From contig JAPFBL010000363.1 of assembly GCA_026182355.1 (NCBI GenBank), forward strand, positions 124,001 to 188,000: a stretch of 64,000 bases of DNA. Direction: 5' to 3'. Under the pieces are notes generated by a model. It saw nothing but the letters and a program-made list of their open reading frames with translations, searched no databases and was not told where the DNA came from. Made by a program: the position numbers and the translations under genes. Shown here in pieces: positions 45,850 to 56,549 of this stretch. Position 1 is the first letter of the stretch. Each line of letters opens with the position of its first letter. The stretch comes from Hermatobates lingyangjiaoensis. Its lineage: Eukaryota; Arthropoda; Insecta; Hemiptera; Hermatobatidae.

Positions 45850-46021
45850 AGAAATCAGTCTAGAGGTGCTTGGTGAGGAGCCTGTGGGTTCTTTCATGGT
45901 TCGAGAATCTACGAGCAAGCCAGGCTGTTACGCTCTCTCCTTGCGAGTACCTCTTGAGTTCCAACCCCACGGCATTGCCCACTATCTCATACTTAGAACG
46001 AATAAAGGCTTCAAAATAAAG
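45850..46021 (+). CDS. SH2D5-like: PTB-SH2 adaptor gene, central SH2 exon
   Basis: The acceptor is TTTATGAACAG and the donor AAAATAAAG/GTAATA. It completes an Arg codon and then encodes 57 residues from EISLEVLGEEP to KGFKIK, ending in phase 0. The motif GSFMVREST carries the FLVR-type arginine that binds phosphotyrosine in SH2 domains. CYALSLRVP is the next strand, and GIAHYLILRTNKG has the conserved His of the fourth strand. As I recall it, vertebrate SH2D5 lacks this arginine, so this homologue may bind phosphotyrosine where the vertebrate protein cannot. Confidence 0.92.
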
Positions 46022-46258
46022 GTAATAATAGATATATACCCATGATCTATTTTACATGTAATAGCATTTTATTTCAAACATTTCTTTGGATTATTTTTAA
46101 ATAATCAACTACGTGTTGTACTGTACGTACCGCATTATATATATATAAGTTAGCTTCAGCTACTCAAAGGGACTACTTCTACCCGATGACGACGACTGTC
46201 GAAATATCGTTGTGAGTCTTTTGTGTGTATCTTTATTTGTTTTTTCTCTTTCATGTGT

Positions 46259-46262
<4 letters not shown>

Positions 46263-46302
<40 letters not shown>
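46263..46302. repeat. (TA)n microsatellite
   Basis: About 20 perfect TA units separate a family B-like piece from a family D piece. Confidence 0.9.
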
Positions 46303-46304
<2 letters not shown>

Positions 46305-46305
<1 letters not shown>

Positions 46306-46450
46306 CACTATAGACAAAGAAACATAGAGAATTCAAAAGAACACACTTAGAGTCTCTAATTTTCGGTTTGAACCGTCTTCAGGAGAGATAAGAGAGGGAA
46401 ACCAAGCGCACTGGTTCAGAGACGGTTGGAGACGTTCCAACGAAAAAGTG
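46305..46450 (-). repeat. PLE terminal fragment, family D
   Basis: A single antisense arm starts AGTTCACTATAGACAAAG and contains the intact hammerhead at 46353-46386, then GGGAAACCAAGCGCACTGG and CGTTCCAACG. Confidence 0.7.
46353..46386 (-). ncRNA. Hammerhead ribozyme motif, family D
   Basis: On the minus strand TCTC and GAGA form helix I. CTGAAGA, an extra C, a GGTT/AACC stem, GAA, the palindrome AATT and A at the cleavage position follow. Confidence 0.7.
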
Positions 46451-46469
46451 TATATATATATATATTGAT

Positions 46470-46705
46470 AAAAGATCGACCATGGAATAGAAACAAAACT
46501 AAAGTTTATCGGGACTCGGTCAGTTCTGCAGGTTCAAAATAAAGTCTCATTTCCAACGTTTCGGTTTTTATGTAATAATTACTTCTTCTGTTTCAAAATT
46601 TATACTTCTGCCTATGAAAAAGGTTTTAAATAAAAACCTAAACGTTGGAAATAAAGTTTAATTTGAACCTGAAAAACTGGCCAAGTCCCGATAATCTTTA
46701 GTTAT
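46470..46705. repeat. PLE foldback, family R
   Basis: Arms TTTATCGGGACTCGGTCAG and CTGGCCAAGTCCCGATAA are inverted. The hammerhead positions have decayed (CTATGAAA and TAAACGTTGG), but the GGTTTT/AAAACC hairpin persists. Confidence 0.65.
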
Positions 46706-47639
46706 ATATATATAAAATGAAGGTGACAGTAGGAAACAGTTTTATTGTTAAACATAATTAAAAACGTTAAAAATAGTTTTTTTTACTTTTCGTGTGTGAA
46801 GTGTCATAGATATTTCAATAAACAACAAAAAGAGATTTCTGAAGAAATGTATTGTCCTTTTTAATGAAGTAATTATCATTAATTTGTTTGGGTCAATTTG
46901 TTTTTTAATTTAAATATTTTTATTGTAATTTATTTTAGGCTATATTAAGTTAAAATATATAAATTCTAGTTTAAATAATATTCCATTTGGATTTGTTTCC
47001 TTTCCGAGACAGTGTTACTTGTAAAAGCAGTAAATAGGCTGCTTTTACCTCAAGTCGGCTAAGTTAAATGGCACTGAGAAGAAAACAGTTCTAATTTTCA
47101 CCTTGATATATAGATGAGTTTAGAGGTTTCAGGTTGACTTATTTATTATACTCTCTGTGTAACTCTGCTCCCCAGGAAAGAGGCTGATCTAGCGTGACAA
47201 CCAAACCTTCCCCCAGAGGAAATGAAATAAACCCTCCAGACATTTATATAACTCCAAGAAAAAAAAAAGTCGATAACTTGTTCAAAACCTCAACACCAAC
47301 TAAAAACTATCTCAACCTTTCCTTCTTTTTTTCTAATCAGCTAAATTTTAATTGCTTTTTCCAATTTTTTTTTCTAAAAAAAAAATAATAACCTTATAAT
47401 TGCTTTGTAATAGAATTCTGTCGAAGTTATAATGTTTAATTAACTAAGTTGCAGTTAATAAATGTATTTTTTTTTTATTTTTATGAAGATAAATATACAA
47501 TTTATTATACTGTTAGTAATAAATTACAGTAGTTAACAAGTTAAATGTGTCATCTTTTAATTGATTTTTTTTTACTTTTCTCGAAGTAAAGCTATAATGA
47601 AAATTGAAAAAAGTTACTTTAAAATTTTTAAGTCTCTTG

Positions 47640-47800
47640 AATCTTGATATGTGTGTTTGTTTGTTTTTGCTTTGTGTGTGTGTGTGTTTCTTGTTTCTTG
47701 TTCTGAGTTTGTGTGTTTCTTGTTTCTTTGTTTGGGTGTTTCTTGTTTCTGTACTTGTGTGTTTGCGTGTGTGTGTATGTGTATACAGGTATGTGCACAT
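47640..47800. repeat. Imperfect GT/TTTG-rich low-complexity tract
   Basis: TGTGTGTTTCTTGTTTC units repeat three to four times. The reading frames on both strands arise from this. Confidence 0.7.
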
Positions 47801-47804
47801 CAAT

Positions 47805-47930
47805 GTTCGTTGAGATTTGACTTTGACGAATACCGTTTGTTACAGTTGAAACATCTTAGACTTTTTTCTGATCATACTATGGTTTGGACGTTGATTTTTA
47901 TTTCCTTTGTGAAATCTTGTTATTATAAAT
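47805..47930 (+). repeat. PLE family C half copy, decayed
   Basis: GACTTTGACGAATACCGTTTG to GTTTGGACGTTGAT matches a family C arm at low identity. (TA)n follows. Confidence 0.6.
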
Positions 47931-48084
47931 ATATATATATATAGATGATACAGCCGTAAATTGAAAAAGCTATTTAATATAATATACTTTTTTTTGGGTT
48001 AGCATTAAACATAAATCGTATCCAGTATGTTTTACTCTGTTATTAGTCTTTACTGTAATTATTCATGTATATTTATTATTTATT

Positions 48085-48330
48085 TCAGAATTCGAACAAA
48101 ATTCTAGATTTCATAACCTTCGATTGTAGTACAAATTTTGGTACTCGAAAACGGCCAAGAAAAGTTTAGAGAATACAACAATGCTTATTCGTCCAAAACG
48201 AACGAACTTCAGAACTTTGTGGAACTTCATCACGCAAATATTCTAAATATAAGCTGCTTAATATGTTTTGTTGTAAATTAATTTTAAAATATTTTAAAAA
48301 ATTTGATTTGTAAGCTTGGAACAGAATTTA
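48085..48330. mobile_element. Interior of a Tigger/pogo-like MITE, ends lost
   Basis: GAATTCGAACAAAATTCTAG, GGTACTCGAAAACG and GAACTTCATCACGCAAATAT match the interior of 39208-39597. Neither terminal repeat is present. Confidence 0.65.
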
Positions 48331-50600
48331 AAATTTATTAATTTTTAATTAATATATGGAACTAATAATTAATAAATGTACTTATTCATAAATAGTATAC
48401 AACTTTCAGGGGGAACTAAAAGTAACTGCTCTATGTGTGGTCATTTTAGTAATGTGGAATAACTAAAGCTGTTAATTTCAATATGTTACACTTGTTTAAT
48501 AATTAGTAAAAGGTTTAAATGTTCAAATAAGAAAATTAATAAAGTTATAAGTTGATTAAGATGGTGGTTTTCTTACTAATTAATGATAAACTGTGGGTGG
48601 GAATCAATGGTGAAGAACTGAAAGGGATTTAGAGGGAAGGAAGCTGAAAAGGAGGTGGGGTGGTTTCAGCAAGTCATTGAAAACCACCGTGGGGGCGTTC
48701 TTCAATAGTTGTACCACAAAGGTCTTCTCCAAAAGGCAGACCTAATTGAAAATATAAGGCTTTTTGGTCTAAGGCATAAGAACAATGGATCCCCCCACCG
48801 CCAATAGTACTCAATATCGTTAATTGCCAACTTAAGTTAGCCTAAAACTTCTCAATATCCATTCTATTTTAAGCTAAATTTGTGAAAATATTATATGTAA
48901 ATAGGGTTTAAGCCCAATTAGAGTGTTTGTATTACCTGTTTAATGCAATTGAAGCCCTAATTTATAGCAAGAGTCAATTTTCAAACATTGGTAATATCAG
49001 CATTTTAATAAAATATACTGATTATCTTACATAACAAAAACATTATATTTCATGTTTAAATTAAGAAAGAACCGGAGATCTGTTACGTCAGCACAAACAA
49101 GCAAAAAAGAAATATTTTCACTTTTATAAACTCCTCATTTTGGCTTAGTTTTCAGCTAACTTTTGATTCAAATATTAATTGGTTTAAACGTAATTTTATC
49201 TCAAAAACTAAAATCATGGGAGTATTAAGAAACTTTTTTTGAAACAGAATGTTTATATCTTTAAATTTGCTTCAATTATAATAAACATATTTGCATTATT
49301 ATGTATTATTTTATATAATATTAAATACGTATTATAGTAGCTATATAATATTGGCGGTTCGGTATATTTTTTCAGTTGCAATTTAAATTTTTTTCAAATA
49401 ATCAAAAACTTCCTGATGAAATGTTATAAGCAAACAGTGTAAATTAAATTAAATTTTCCATTACCAAAGTTTGACTAAACAGTACTAATTTTTCATCAAC
49501 CCATGAATATATACTTACAACATGGAGAAAAGAACAGAATATTACAGATAAAACTCTATATTTCGACATCTGTCGTCCTGAGGTAGTTGAAGTAGTCTTT
49601 AATCGATGGTAAATGGGTTTCACATGCTCTAAGTAATACGGACAAAAAAAAAAACTATTCAAAATCTCCCTTGGCTTACTTCCTTGTTTCTTGACTGAAT
49701 TGGATTAACCGTGATGAAAATTGGGTTCTCAAATAGGGGGGAGCCTCCCACTCCTGAGGGGTGCGTCTGATTTTTTTTTTGCCGTACTACAATAATGCGT
49801 ACGGCGTGTACAACAGTGTGTTATGTGTACAATGATCCGCAATGTCTGCAGATTTTAGAAATTCAAGCTCTCTATCTTGCAATTATACTTAAACACAACA
49901 TCTCAGTACTGCTGTTGTATTGGTATTTAGTATAAGTATAATAATTGATATTAGAGGTTTTCACAATAAGTGTTTCTTTTAATGATAACTTTAATAGTAC
50001 AATAATTGGTATTTGAAGTTCTCACAAGAGGTGTTTTTTTGAAAACTTTTAGCATTCGTTCATCTGTTTTGTACCATTAGGAATACTATATGTATTATTC
50101 TAGTTTACTCTTGCTCCACTGAGTTAGCAAATTTACCCATAAATTGATATGGAATCTTTACATATACTATAAAAGTTTCATAAGAACAAATTTAGTAAAC
50201 AAAAACAAGCGGTGAACAGGAGTGCGGTAATGTTGGTTTATAAGTATAATTGCAAGATAGGGAACTCTGGAATCTATATATACCAGAGTTATTATTGATA
50301 GTGAGTTAGCAAACAGCAGCTGCACAAATAAAAAGGCTTGATGTCGTCCCATCCTGGCAAGAATATCTCGATCAAGCTCAACCTTGTCAAAACAACCTCC
50401 TTACGCCACGCCACACATCGACCTGTTATTTTCTTTCAGAAAGCAACTGCGTCTTCGAACCAAATATTATTAACTCAACATCAAGTAGTACACGAATGGT
50501 TTTCTTGTAAATATTGATTATTATTTTTATAGTTATTATTATGAAAATTTAATATAAATTACAATTATTATAGTTTATTTTAATCTACTTATATATAAGT

Positions 50601-50725
50601 ATATATATTTTTGAAAATGACACCAAACTTAGCTAATACCTGTTTCTTAACAAGTTTCTCAATTTTTCCGAATAATCTTCTCGTTATTTCATCTTCACAA
50701 TAAAGTACATATATAGTATCAATGT
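50601..50725 (-). repeat. PLE N-terminal coding fragment
   Basis: The minus strand is an inverted partner of 50985-51095 (GGTATTAGCTAAGTTTGGTG against GGTATCAGTTAAGTTTGGTG). Between them lie (TA)n and a family C foldback. Confidence 0.6.
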
Positions 50726-50732
50726 TAATATA

Positions 50733-50771
<39 letters not shown>

Positions 50772-50775
<4 letters not shown>

Positions 50776-50967
50776 ATTTCAGATAAACACGTGAAATAAC
50801 AATCAATGATCAAACGACAATAAGAAAATGGGAAAACAAGACTAAGATCTTTCAACTGTAACAAGCGGTCTTCGTCAGTTGGGTTTTTGACTCTGACGAA
50901 GTCCGCTTGTTACAGTTGAAAGATCTTAGTCTTGTTTTCCCATTTTCTTATTGTGGTTTGATCATTG
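50772..50967. repeat. PLE foldback, family C, between (TA)n tracts
   Basis: A complete inverted pair ends GTGGTTTGATCATTGA. The plus-strand motif (50889-50931) keeps CTGACGA, AGATCT and GACT/AGTC, but helix II is weakened by two mismatches. Confidence 0.75.
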
Positions 50968-50984
50968 ATATATATATAACAGTA

Positions 50985-51150
50985 TATCTAAATCCAAATG
51001 TACATTATTGTGTAGGCGAAATAACGAGAGCGTTATTTACAAAAATTGAAAAACTTGTTATAAAACAGGTATCAGTTAAGTTTGGTGTCATTTCAATAAT
51101 GTGTGTGTCAAAGAAGGATTCCTACCAAAATTTTCAAGTTTATATATATA
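50985..51150 (+). pseudogene. PLE N-terminal coding fragment
   Basis: The frame reads GEITRALFTKIEKLVIKQVS, then VKFGVISIMC, which matches the start of PLE proteins (KF-x-x-x-x-x-C). The copy is the inverted partner of 50601-50725. Confidence 0.5.
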
Positions 51151-51475
51151 TATAACATATTCAATAATATATCGACCGATTGCTAGAATAGGTGTGTTAT
51201 TCAATGGGGATTCAGTCCAATTTTTTAGGTTCAAAAATCAAACTCTCATTGCCGACGTTTGTCTAGTCGAAGGTTTTGTCCGGTTAAGATTGTTGTTCCT
51301 TTAAATAATGTAAATTTCATTTTCTTAGTTAAAAAATTCTTACTTCTGCCTATGAAAAAGGTTTGAACCGTCTTCAAGGTAGATAAAAGAGGGAAACCAA
51401 GCGCACTGGTGCAGAGACGGTTGGAGATCAACAATGTTACCTCACACGCACCCGGTCACACATAGAATATGGTAG
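51150..51475. repeat. PLE terminal fragments, families R and D, rearranged
   Basis: ATATATCGACCGATTGC, CAAACTCTCATTGCCGACGT and GGTTTGAACCGTCTTCAAGG are all present, in a joined and partly deleted order compared with 17220-17550. Confidence 0.55.
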
Positions 51476-52829
51476 ACCAGAATGAAGTTATAATTAAATT
51501 AGGAAATATGAAAAAATAATAATCAATAAATAAAAGATAAACTGCCTGATGAACAGAGAAACTGGTACATAAATAAAAGTTACGGACTAAGCTTTTATAA
51601 AAAATAGAAAAAATAAAACGTAAAATAATATTGATAATACAAATAATAATATTAAATAAAATGATTCAATAATAAAAAATAACATAAAACCTAAATGCAA
51701 TAGTAAGGAACTAATTAAATTAATCATTATCTCTTTCAATGAAGGCCAGGTGTACTACAAGCATTTAGCAACCATATATGAGCTTTATTCGGAAGCTCGC
51801 AGAGTCGTAGAGTGAGATCTTTGCAGTCAGGGGGTATTTGCCGCAGAATCTGCAACCTGTAGCAATCATTAAAGGGAGGCCGTGGCTGTTGGCATGTATT
51901 TCCTTCAACAACCACTCCCATCTTCCCATAGCCATACAAGGATTTCGGACACCTAATGTAATATCAACCCGAAAAATTGCACTAAACGGTGAAAGCCTTA
52001 TAAGTGCGGGCAGTGGAAAACAACAAACAATATTATTTATTAATAAATATTTATTCGGTTTTTAATAATCATATTAATACGTCATATGATAATTATTATA
52101 ATTATATAATTCAGTTTGATTAATTATATTGTCTATATTAAGTTATAAATAATTGTATATATTAATAAATAAAAATTCGTTATTTTGAATATTTGATCAA
52201 ATGAATTTCATCGGTGGTACTGGTTAATAATGTCGGAAGAGTGGATTTCCTGGTAAAAATTTATTCAAATAAACCCTTTTGGGGCTAAAAGCCACAAATC
52301 AATGCTTATTAAAAAAAGAGGAGTCTAATAAAGCTATTTAGTTCTTTAAAAGTGTTCATTCCACCGCTGTATTTGTTTCTATATGGATAAAACTGTGGCA
52401 TTATCAGATAGCATAATAACAAAGCTTACTGCTACAATTTTCTGTATGTTGTATATTATATAAATTATAATTTATATATATTATCCCGTTAACCGGATTT
52501 GCATGTAGGACTAATCCATCTTCAAGTACGACTAATTGTAGTCAAAGAACTACAATATTAGTTCTTGTAGTTAGTTCTTGATACCATCCAACTTACTCAC
52601 AAAGAAATATCAAAACTAGATTTTAAAAACTTGTAAATGTGAAAATATTTTAAAACTTAATATCTATTTTGGTTATGGAAATTTTACTTTACTTATGGTA
52701 AAGTAATAAAAACACGTTTTCTGTTATTGGAAAAATATATAGCAACTATCATCGTCCGATTTGGCCGTACCTTAACCAGTTTAGAGTTTTTTCATTGTCT
52801 TTTGTTAATTACAAATATATATATATATA

Positions 52830-53090
52830 TATATGTATTTCACTCAAAATTCGAAAAAAACGATCCAAGCAGGACGCAAATCAGCTCAAAAACGAAGAAA
52901 AGCAACACACAGAGAAAGAGATTTCGGGGTGTCCCGGAAATTGACGCAGGGTCTCCTGTCGTTGTGTTTCCGACGTGCTTGGTCGCCCTTTCTATTTTCT
53001 CCTGAAGAAGGATCATCCAAAAATTTGAGTTTGTAAGTGTGTCTCTCTCTGTGTGTTTCTTTTCTTCGTTTTTGAGCTGATATATACGAG
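52830..53090. repeat. PLE foldback, D-like
   Basis: TCAGCTCAAAAACGAAGAAA (52883) and TTTCTTCGTTTTTGAGCTGA (53063) are inverted arms. The plus-strand core CTGAAGAAGGATCATCC is followed by AAAA instead of GAAA. Confidence 0.6.
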
Positions 53091-53146
53091 TATATAGTTC
53101 AATATAGACAAAGAAACATAGAGAAATCAAAAGAACACACTTACAG

Positions 53147-53180
53147 TCTCTAATTTTCGGTATGAACCGTCTTCAGGAGA
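53147..53180 (-). ncRNA. Hammerhead ribozyme motif, family D
   Basis: Mirror of 53224-53257, with one loop change. All core and helix elements are retained. Confidence 0.75.
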
Positions 53181-53223
53181 GATAAGAGAGGGAAACCAGT
53201 GCGCTTGGTTTCCCTCTCTTATC

Positions 53224-53257
53224 TCTCCTGAAGACGGTTCAAACCGAAAATTAGAGA
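53224..53257 (+). ncRNA. Hammerhead ribozyme motif, family D, best copy
   Basis: TCTC and GAGA form helix I. CTGAAGA is followed by an extra C, a GGTT/AACC hairpin, GAA, the palindrome AATT and A at the cleavage position. At 34 nt it is the shortest family here. Confidence 0.77.
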
Positions 53258-53348
53258 CTGTAAGTGTGTTCTTTTGATTTCTCTATGTTTCTTTGTCTAT
53301 ATTGAACTATATTTGTCAGTTTTGGATCGTATTTCCAACAAAAAAGTG

Positions 53349-53403
<55 letters not shown>
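53349..53403. repeat. (TA)n(TG)n compound microsatellite
   Basis: A perfect TA tract passes directly into a TG tract 135 bp upstream of an SH2 exon. Confidence 0.9.
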
Positions 53404-53407
<4 letters not shown>

Positions 53408-53538
53408 ATTTTAAGAAAAGTTATGCAGTTAGGGATTTGCTCATCGAGGCAAACCGAAGAGTCATGGCACAATGGTTTTTAGTTTCATTGACTTATAGAA
53501 TTGATATTTCGTGGAATTTATTTGTAATATTGTTGCAG

Positions 53539-53630
53539 GGCTTCACCAAGGAGTTCAGCAGCCTGACAGCTCTCATCACACATCATTCCGTTATGCCTGA
53601 ACTACTTCCCTGTCCCCTCTCTCTTAGCAG
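53539..53630 (+). CDS. SH2D5-like: PTB-SH2 adaptor gene, C-terminal SH2 exon
   Basis: The acceptor is ATTGTTGCAG and the donor CTTAGCAG/GTAACTGAG. It joins in phase 0 and encodes GFTKEFSSLTALITHHS, then VMPELLPCPLSLS and two bases of an Arg codon. FSSLTALITHHS is the last SH2 helix, and LLPCPL the final strand. The pattern E-F-x-S-L-x-A-L followed by H-x-V and C-P-L is shared with SH2D5 and, less closely, with tensins (SLTALV-x-x-HS, LPCKL). That is the main ground for the SH2D5-like call. Confidence 0.92.
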
Positions 53631-54149
53631 GTAACTGAGTCAGTCAACCCTTCCCTTCCACAACACTGAGTATTTAATATAAAGCTGGTAAATTTTGCAG
53701 TTCACTGTACTATTGTTGTGGTGTAATCAAACTTTTAATATATCCTCGAGCAAATATATTTCAAGACCTTTCACAAAAACAGAAAAAAAGAATATTCCAG
53801 AAATAAAGAATTTCCTTCAATATTTAAAAAACTATCCAAACCGTGGCATAATATACAATGAGAGAAAATTATTATTGAAATACACAGTTATGTAAATTAA
53901 AGAGAGTTAGAAGTTGTGAAAAATGGTAATAATGTTCTTTGGACTTACATCCAAATTATATTTAGTTACATCAAACCTGTTACGTTTGAAATAAGAAATG
54001 TGGGTTTTAATCCGTTTATATAATTAATTACCTTAATATTTGTATGTGGTTTTATATTATTTTTAAATTAAAAATTAAATTTTAATTTATCCAAATAGGC
54101 ATAAAATATGAAACGTGTTCTTCGAAGGTTTGTTTTATCTTCTTCTAGT

Positions 54150-54330
54150 GGTCAGGCTAAACCTACAATGCCTAACAGTTTAAGGGCTACCATAGGATTC
54201 CTTTTAATTCCGTCGACCTACAGGTAAGGTCAGTGATCTTTTTAGCCCCTGGTTTCAAAGAACCTGTGGATATATATAAGCCAATGCAGCTTGTGGTAGA
54301 GCTACATGACCCCACTTGGGGCGGATTTAT
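54150..54330. repeat. Second, shorter copy of the 12136-13155 element
   Basis: GGGCTACCATAGGATTCCTT, CAAAGAACCTGTGGATATAT and CCAATGCAGCTTGTGGTAGA match the edges of the longer copy. The roughly 600-bp GC-rich middle is absent. Confidence 0.65.
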
Positions 54331-54749
54331 TTTTTTCTTGTAGCAGTCCCAGTAAGTATTGCTACCTGTCACTTAGCAATAGACTACTCACGTCAGAGGA
54401 CTAATAAGTAGCCGAACATAAACTTAAGAAAACAACCCCCACTATCTTCCCTACTCGCTTATCCTGCGAGTCATATAATTCTGAATATGTGAGTGTCCTT
54501 GGCTCAAAACCGGTTCTTGTATTGTAGGTATATCTTTTTTCAAAGTTTAATTTTGCAACTGATTAATTGCTCTTACAAAGCATAAGCTAATAGGAAATAT
54601 CCTACTAGTAAAAAATAAAGTTAAATTTGATTCTGAGATAGTCAAGAAAATTCAGGGATTTCTGCATAGGATAATATTAAATGAAAGGTCCCGTGAGTAA
54701 AATTAATAATCAATCATTAATTGGCGATTGAAGACTTCCTGAAATACAC

Positions 54750-55000
54750 AGTGGTTTACGTACTCGCTTCTGTACTCGTAGATCAGGGGTTCGATACCCA
54801 CTCTAACCCTCAATTTATTCAAGTAGAAAGTAAAAAAATTTAAGTACGTCCTCCCTCGGAGAGGAGGTTAAGCCATCTGTCCTGAGCCTGTGCGATGCCA
54901 GGTACTCGTTATAGATCCCTACTTTAAATACATTTCAGTCAGGCAAAATTAACAACTTTCAAAGTAGAATGTTCATTGTATTTTAACACAAAGGACAAAC
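54750..55000 (+). mobile_element. tRNA-derived SINE, copy 4, old
   Basis: CAGTGGTTTACGTACTCGC and GGGGTTCGATACCCACTC are the eroded tRNA head. GAGGTTAAGCCATCTGTCC and CCAGGTACTCGTTATAGATC match the SINE body. The 5' acceptor stem and the tail are lost. Confidence 0.75.
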
Positions 55001-56389
55001 TAAGGACTTTGTATTATTTATTATAAAAATGCCACTGCAATTTAAGAAGACGATAAAACAACGCTTCAAGGAACACGTTTCATATTTTACACATGTTTAG
55101 ATAAATTGAAATTTGGCAAACTACATACAAATATTAAAGTAATAACTAAACTGGATTAAAAGCACATTGCTTATTTCACACATGACGAATACGATATAAC
55201 TGATTATAATCTAGACATATATTTTATTTGAAAGGATGTTGAAAATCAATGTGGATAGAGTTGTACTTTTACATAGCTTTGTAAAATATGTTTACGCTCA
55301 TTTCGCAAATGGAAGTGAGATTTAGGATCCCATTTGTTAAGCCAAATTGATATAACATTCTAGAGAAAATGAAATGCATTTATATTCAGCTAAATAAAAA
55401 TACTCTTGTATTATTCAACCTATGTATTGTGATGCAGGCAAAAAAAATACATACATATTTAATAATTCGATACAGTGTTTCTCAACCTTTTTCAATATGT
55501 GGCGGTATTTCCAATGAATTTGAATCATTATACAACGCGTTTCGAAAACTTCATGTTCATCAACAAGTACATCTATACAAATAAAAGAAAGGTTTTGTCT
55601 GTACATTGCTTAGAAATGACTCAATTCAAATTATCCTTACATTTTTATACATTAGAGAAAACCAAACCACCTTTAGAAAAATTGCTGTCTGTTTGTCTAT
55701 TTGTTGGTCCACAAAATTTTGCCACAAATAAACTCAGTCACCATAAGTTATAACGAGCTGAAACTTTATCAGTAGATTTGTGACAGAACTTAAAACCTAA
55801 GAAATTCAACTTAGAAGCGAAGTTACGGAGTTTGTAAGCCATGTTTAGTTAGTTACACAGATATTTCTATTTTGAAACTATACAGGAGTTTTTAGGTTCC
55901 CAATACTGTAGCAAATAGGTATTGTTAGTTGTTTTTAATTTCGTTTGCTTTTATCATAATTTACTCGTTTTTAAAAAAAAAGTGTGTCCTACGTACTCGC
56001 ATACTAAATAAGAAGTATGCCTAAAATAAAAACAAATTTGAATCAGTATTGAAAGCAGCAAAACGTAAAAGAAACTCCAGATCCAATAGTTTTGGACTGT
56101 ACTAATAAAGATATTTTCTACCATTCTATCATTTATAATAATATTTTGGAATATCATCTCAGAATTGTAAAATACCCGTGAGAGACAGGCACGTTTTCTA
56201 GTGTACAATATAAAGACAAATATCTATAAAAAAATGTATATTAAATAAAGAAAAAAACAACTAAAAGGAGGTATGTAACTAAGGCAGGTAAACTAAATAA
56301 ATTTTTAGCTTATATTTTATTTAAAAATTTTAGATTTCTTCCTTTTTCAACTTCAGAATTTTTATACATATTTGTGTTTACATAGTAGA

Positions 56390-56432
56390 TGAACCTGATG
56401 ATGGACATTAAGTGTTCGAAACGCATTGTATT
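56390..56432 (+). ncRNA. Hammerhead-like motif, family H
   Basis: CTGATGA is followed by an extra T, a stem GGACA/TGTTC with one G-U pair, and GAAACGC. Helix I and helix III are unclear, as in family A. A decayed antisense relative lies at 55539-55570 (CGCGTTTCGAAAACTTC). Confidence 0.5.
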
Positions 56433-56549
56433 AGTAAAGCTTTGTGGTGAAGAATTAATGTATTTTTCCTCACTAATCATATAATATATTTCATTGTTTA
56501 ATTGAATTTTTTTTTGCAAAAATTTAATAAAATAAAACTTTATTTTTAG

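Larger units (their letters stand above)
53092..53311. repeat. PLE foldback, family D, near-perfect palindrome
   Basis: Arms of about 105 bp run from ATATAGTTCAATATAGAC to GTCTATATTGAACTATAT around a short centre. Both arms hold intact family D hammerheads on opposite strands. Confidence 0.82.
46022..53538 (+). other. Intron of the PTB-SH2 gene, 7.5 kb
   Basis: It holds many PLE terminal pieces (46180, 46305-46450, 46470-46705, 47805-47925, 49560, 50601-50970, 50985-51475, 52830-53311), a MITE interior copy (48085-48330) and several (TA)n tracts. About 48330-49550 and 51480-52720 show nothing I can identify. Confidence 0.75.
53631..56549 (+). other. Intron of the PTB-SH2 gene
   Basis: It contains a second copy of the 12136-13155 element (54150-54330), a SINE (54750-55000) and a PLE family H pair (55539-55570 minus, 56390-56432 plus). 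The remainder has nothing identifiable. Confidence 0.75.

Noticed and set aside
45836..46045. Stand-alone 69-codon SH2 gene
   Set aside because: Acceptor and donor sites fit and the reading phase continues into 43455 and 53539, so it is an internal exon.
49724..49780. Another hAT end (GGGTTCTCAAATAGGGGGG)
   Set aside because: No partner end or target duplication could be found nearby.
2279..50931. CRISPR-like array, suggested by many identical palindromic 40-mers
   Set aside because: The copies are dispersed over 50 kb in both orientations inside longer PLE pieces of an animal genome, with no regular spacing.
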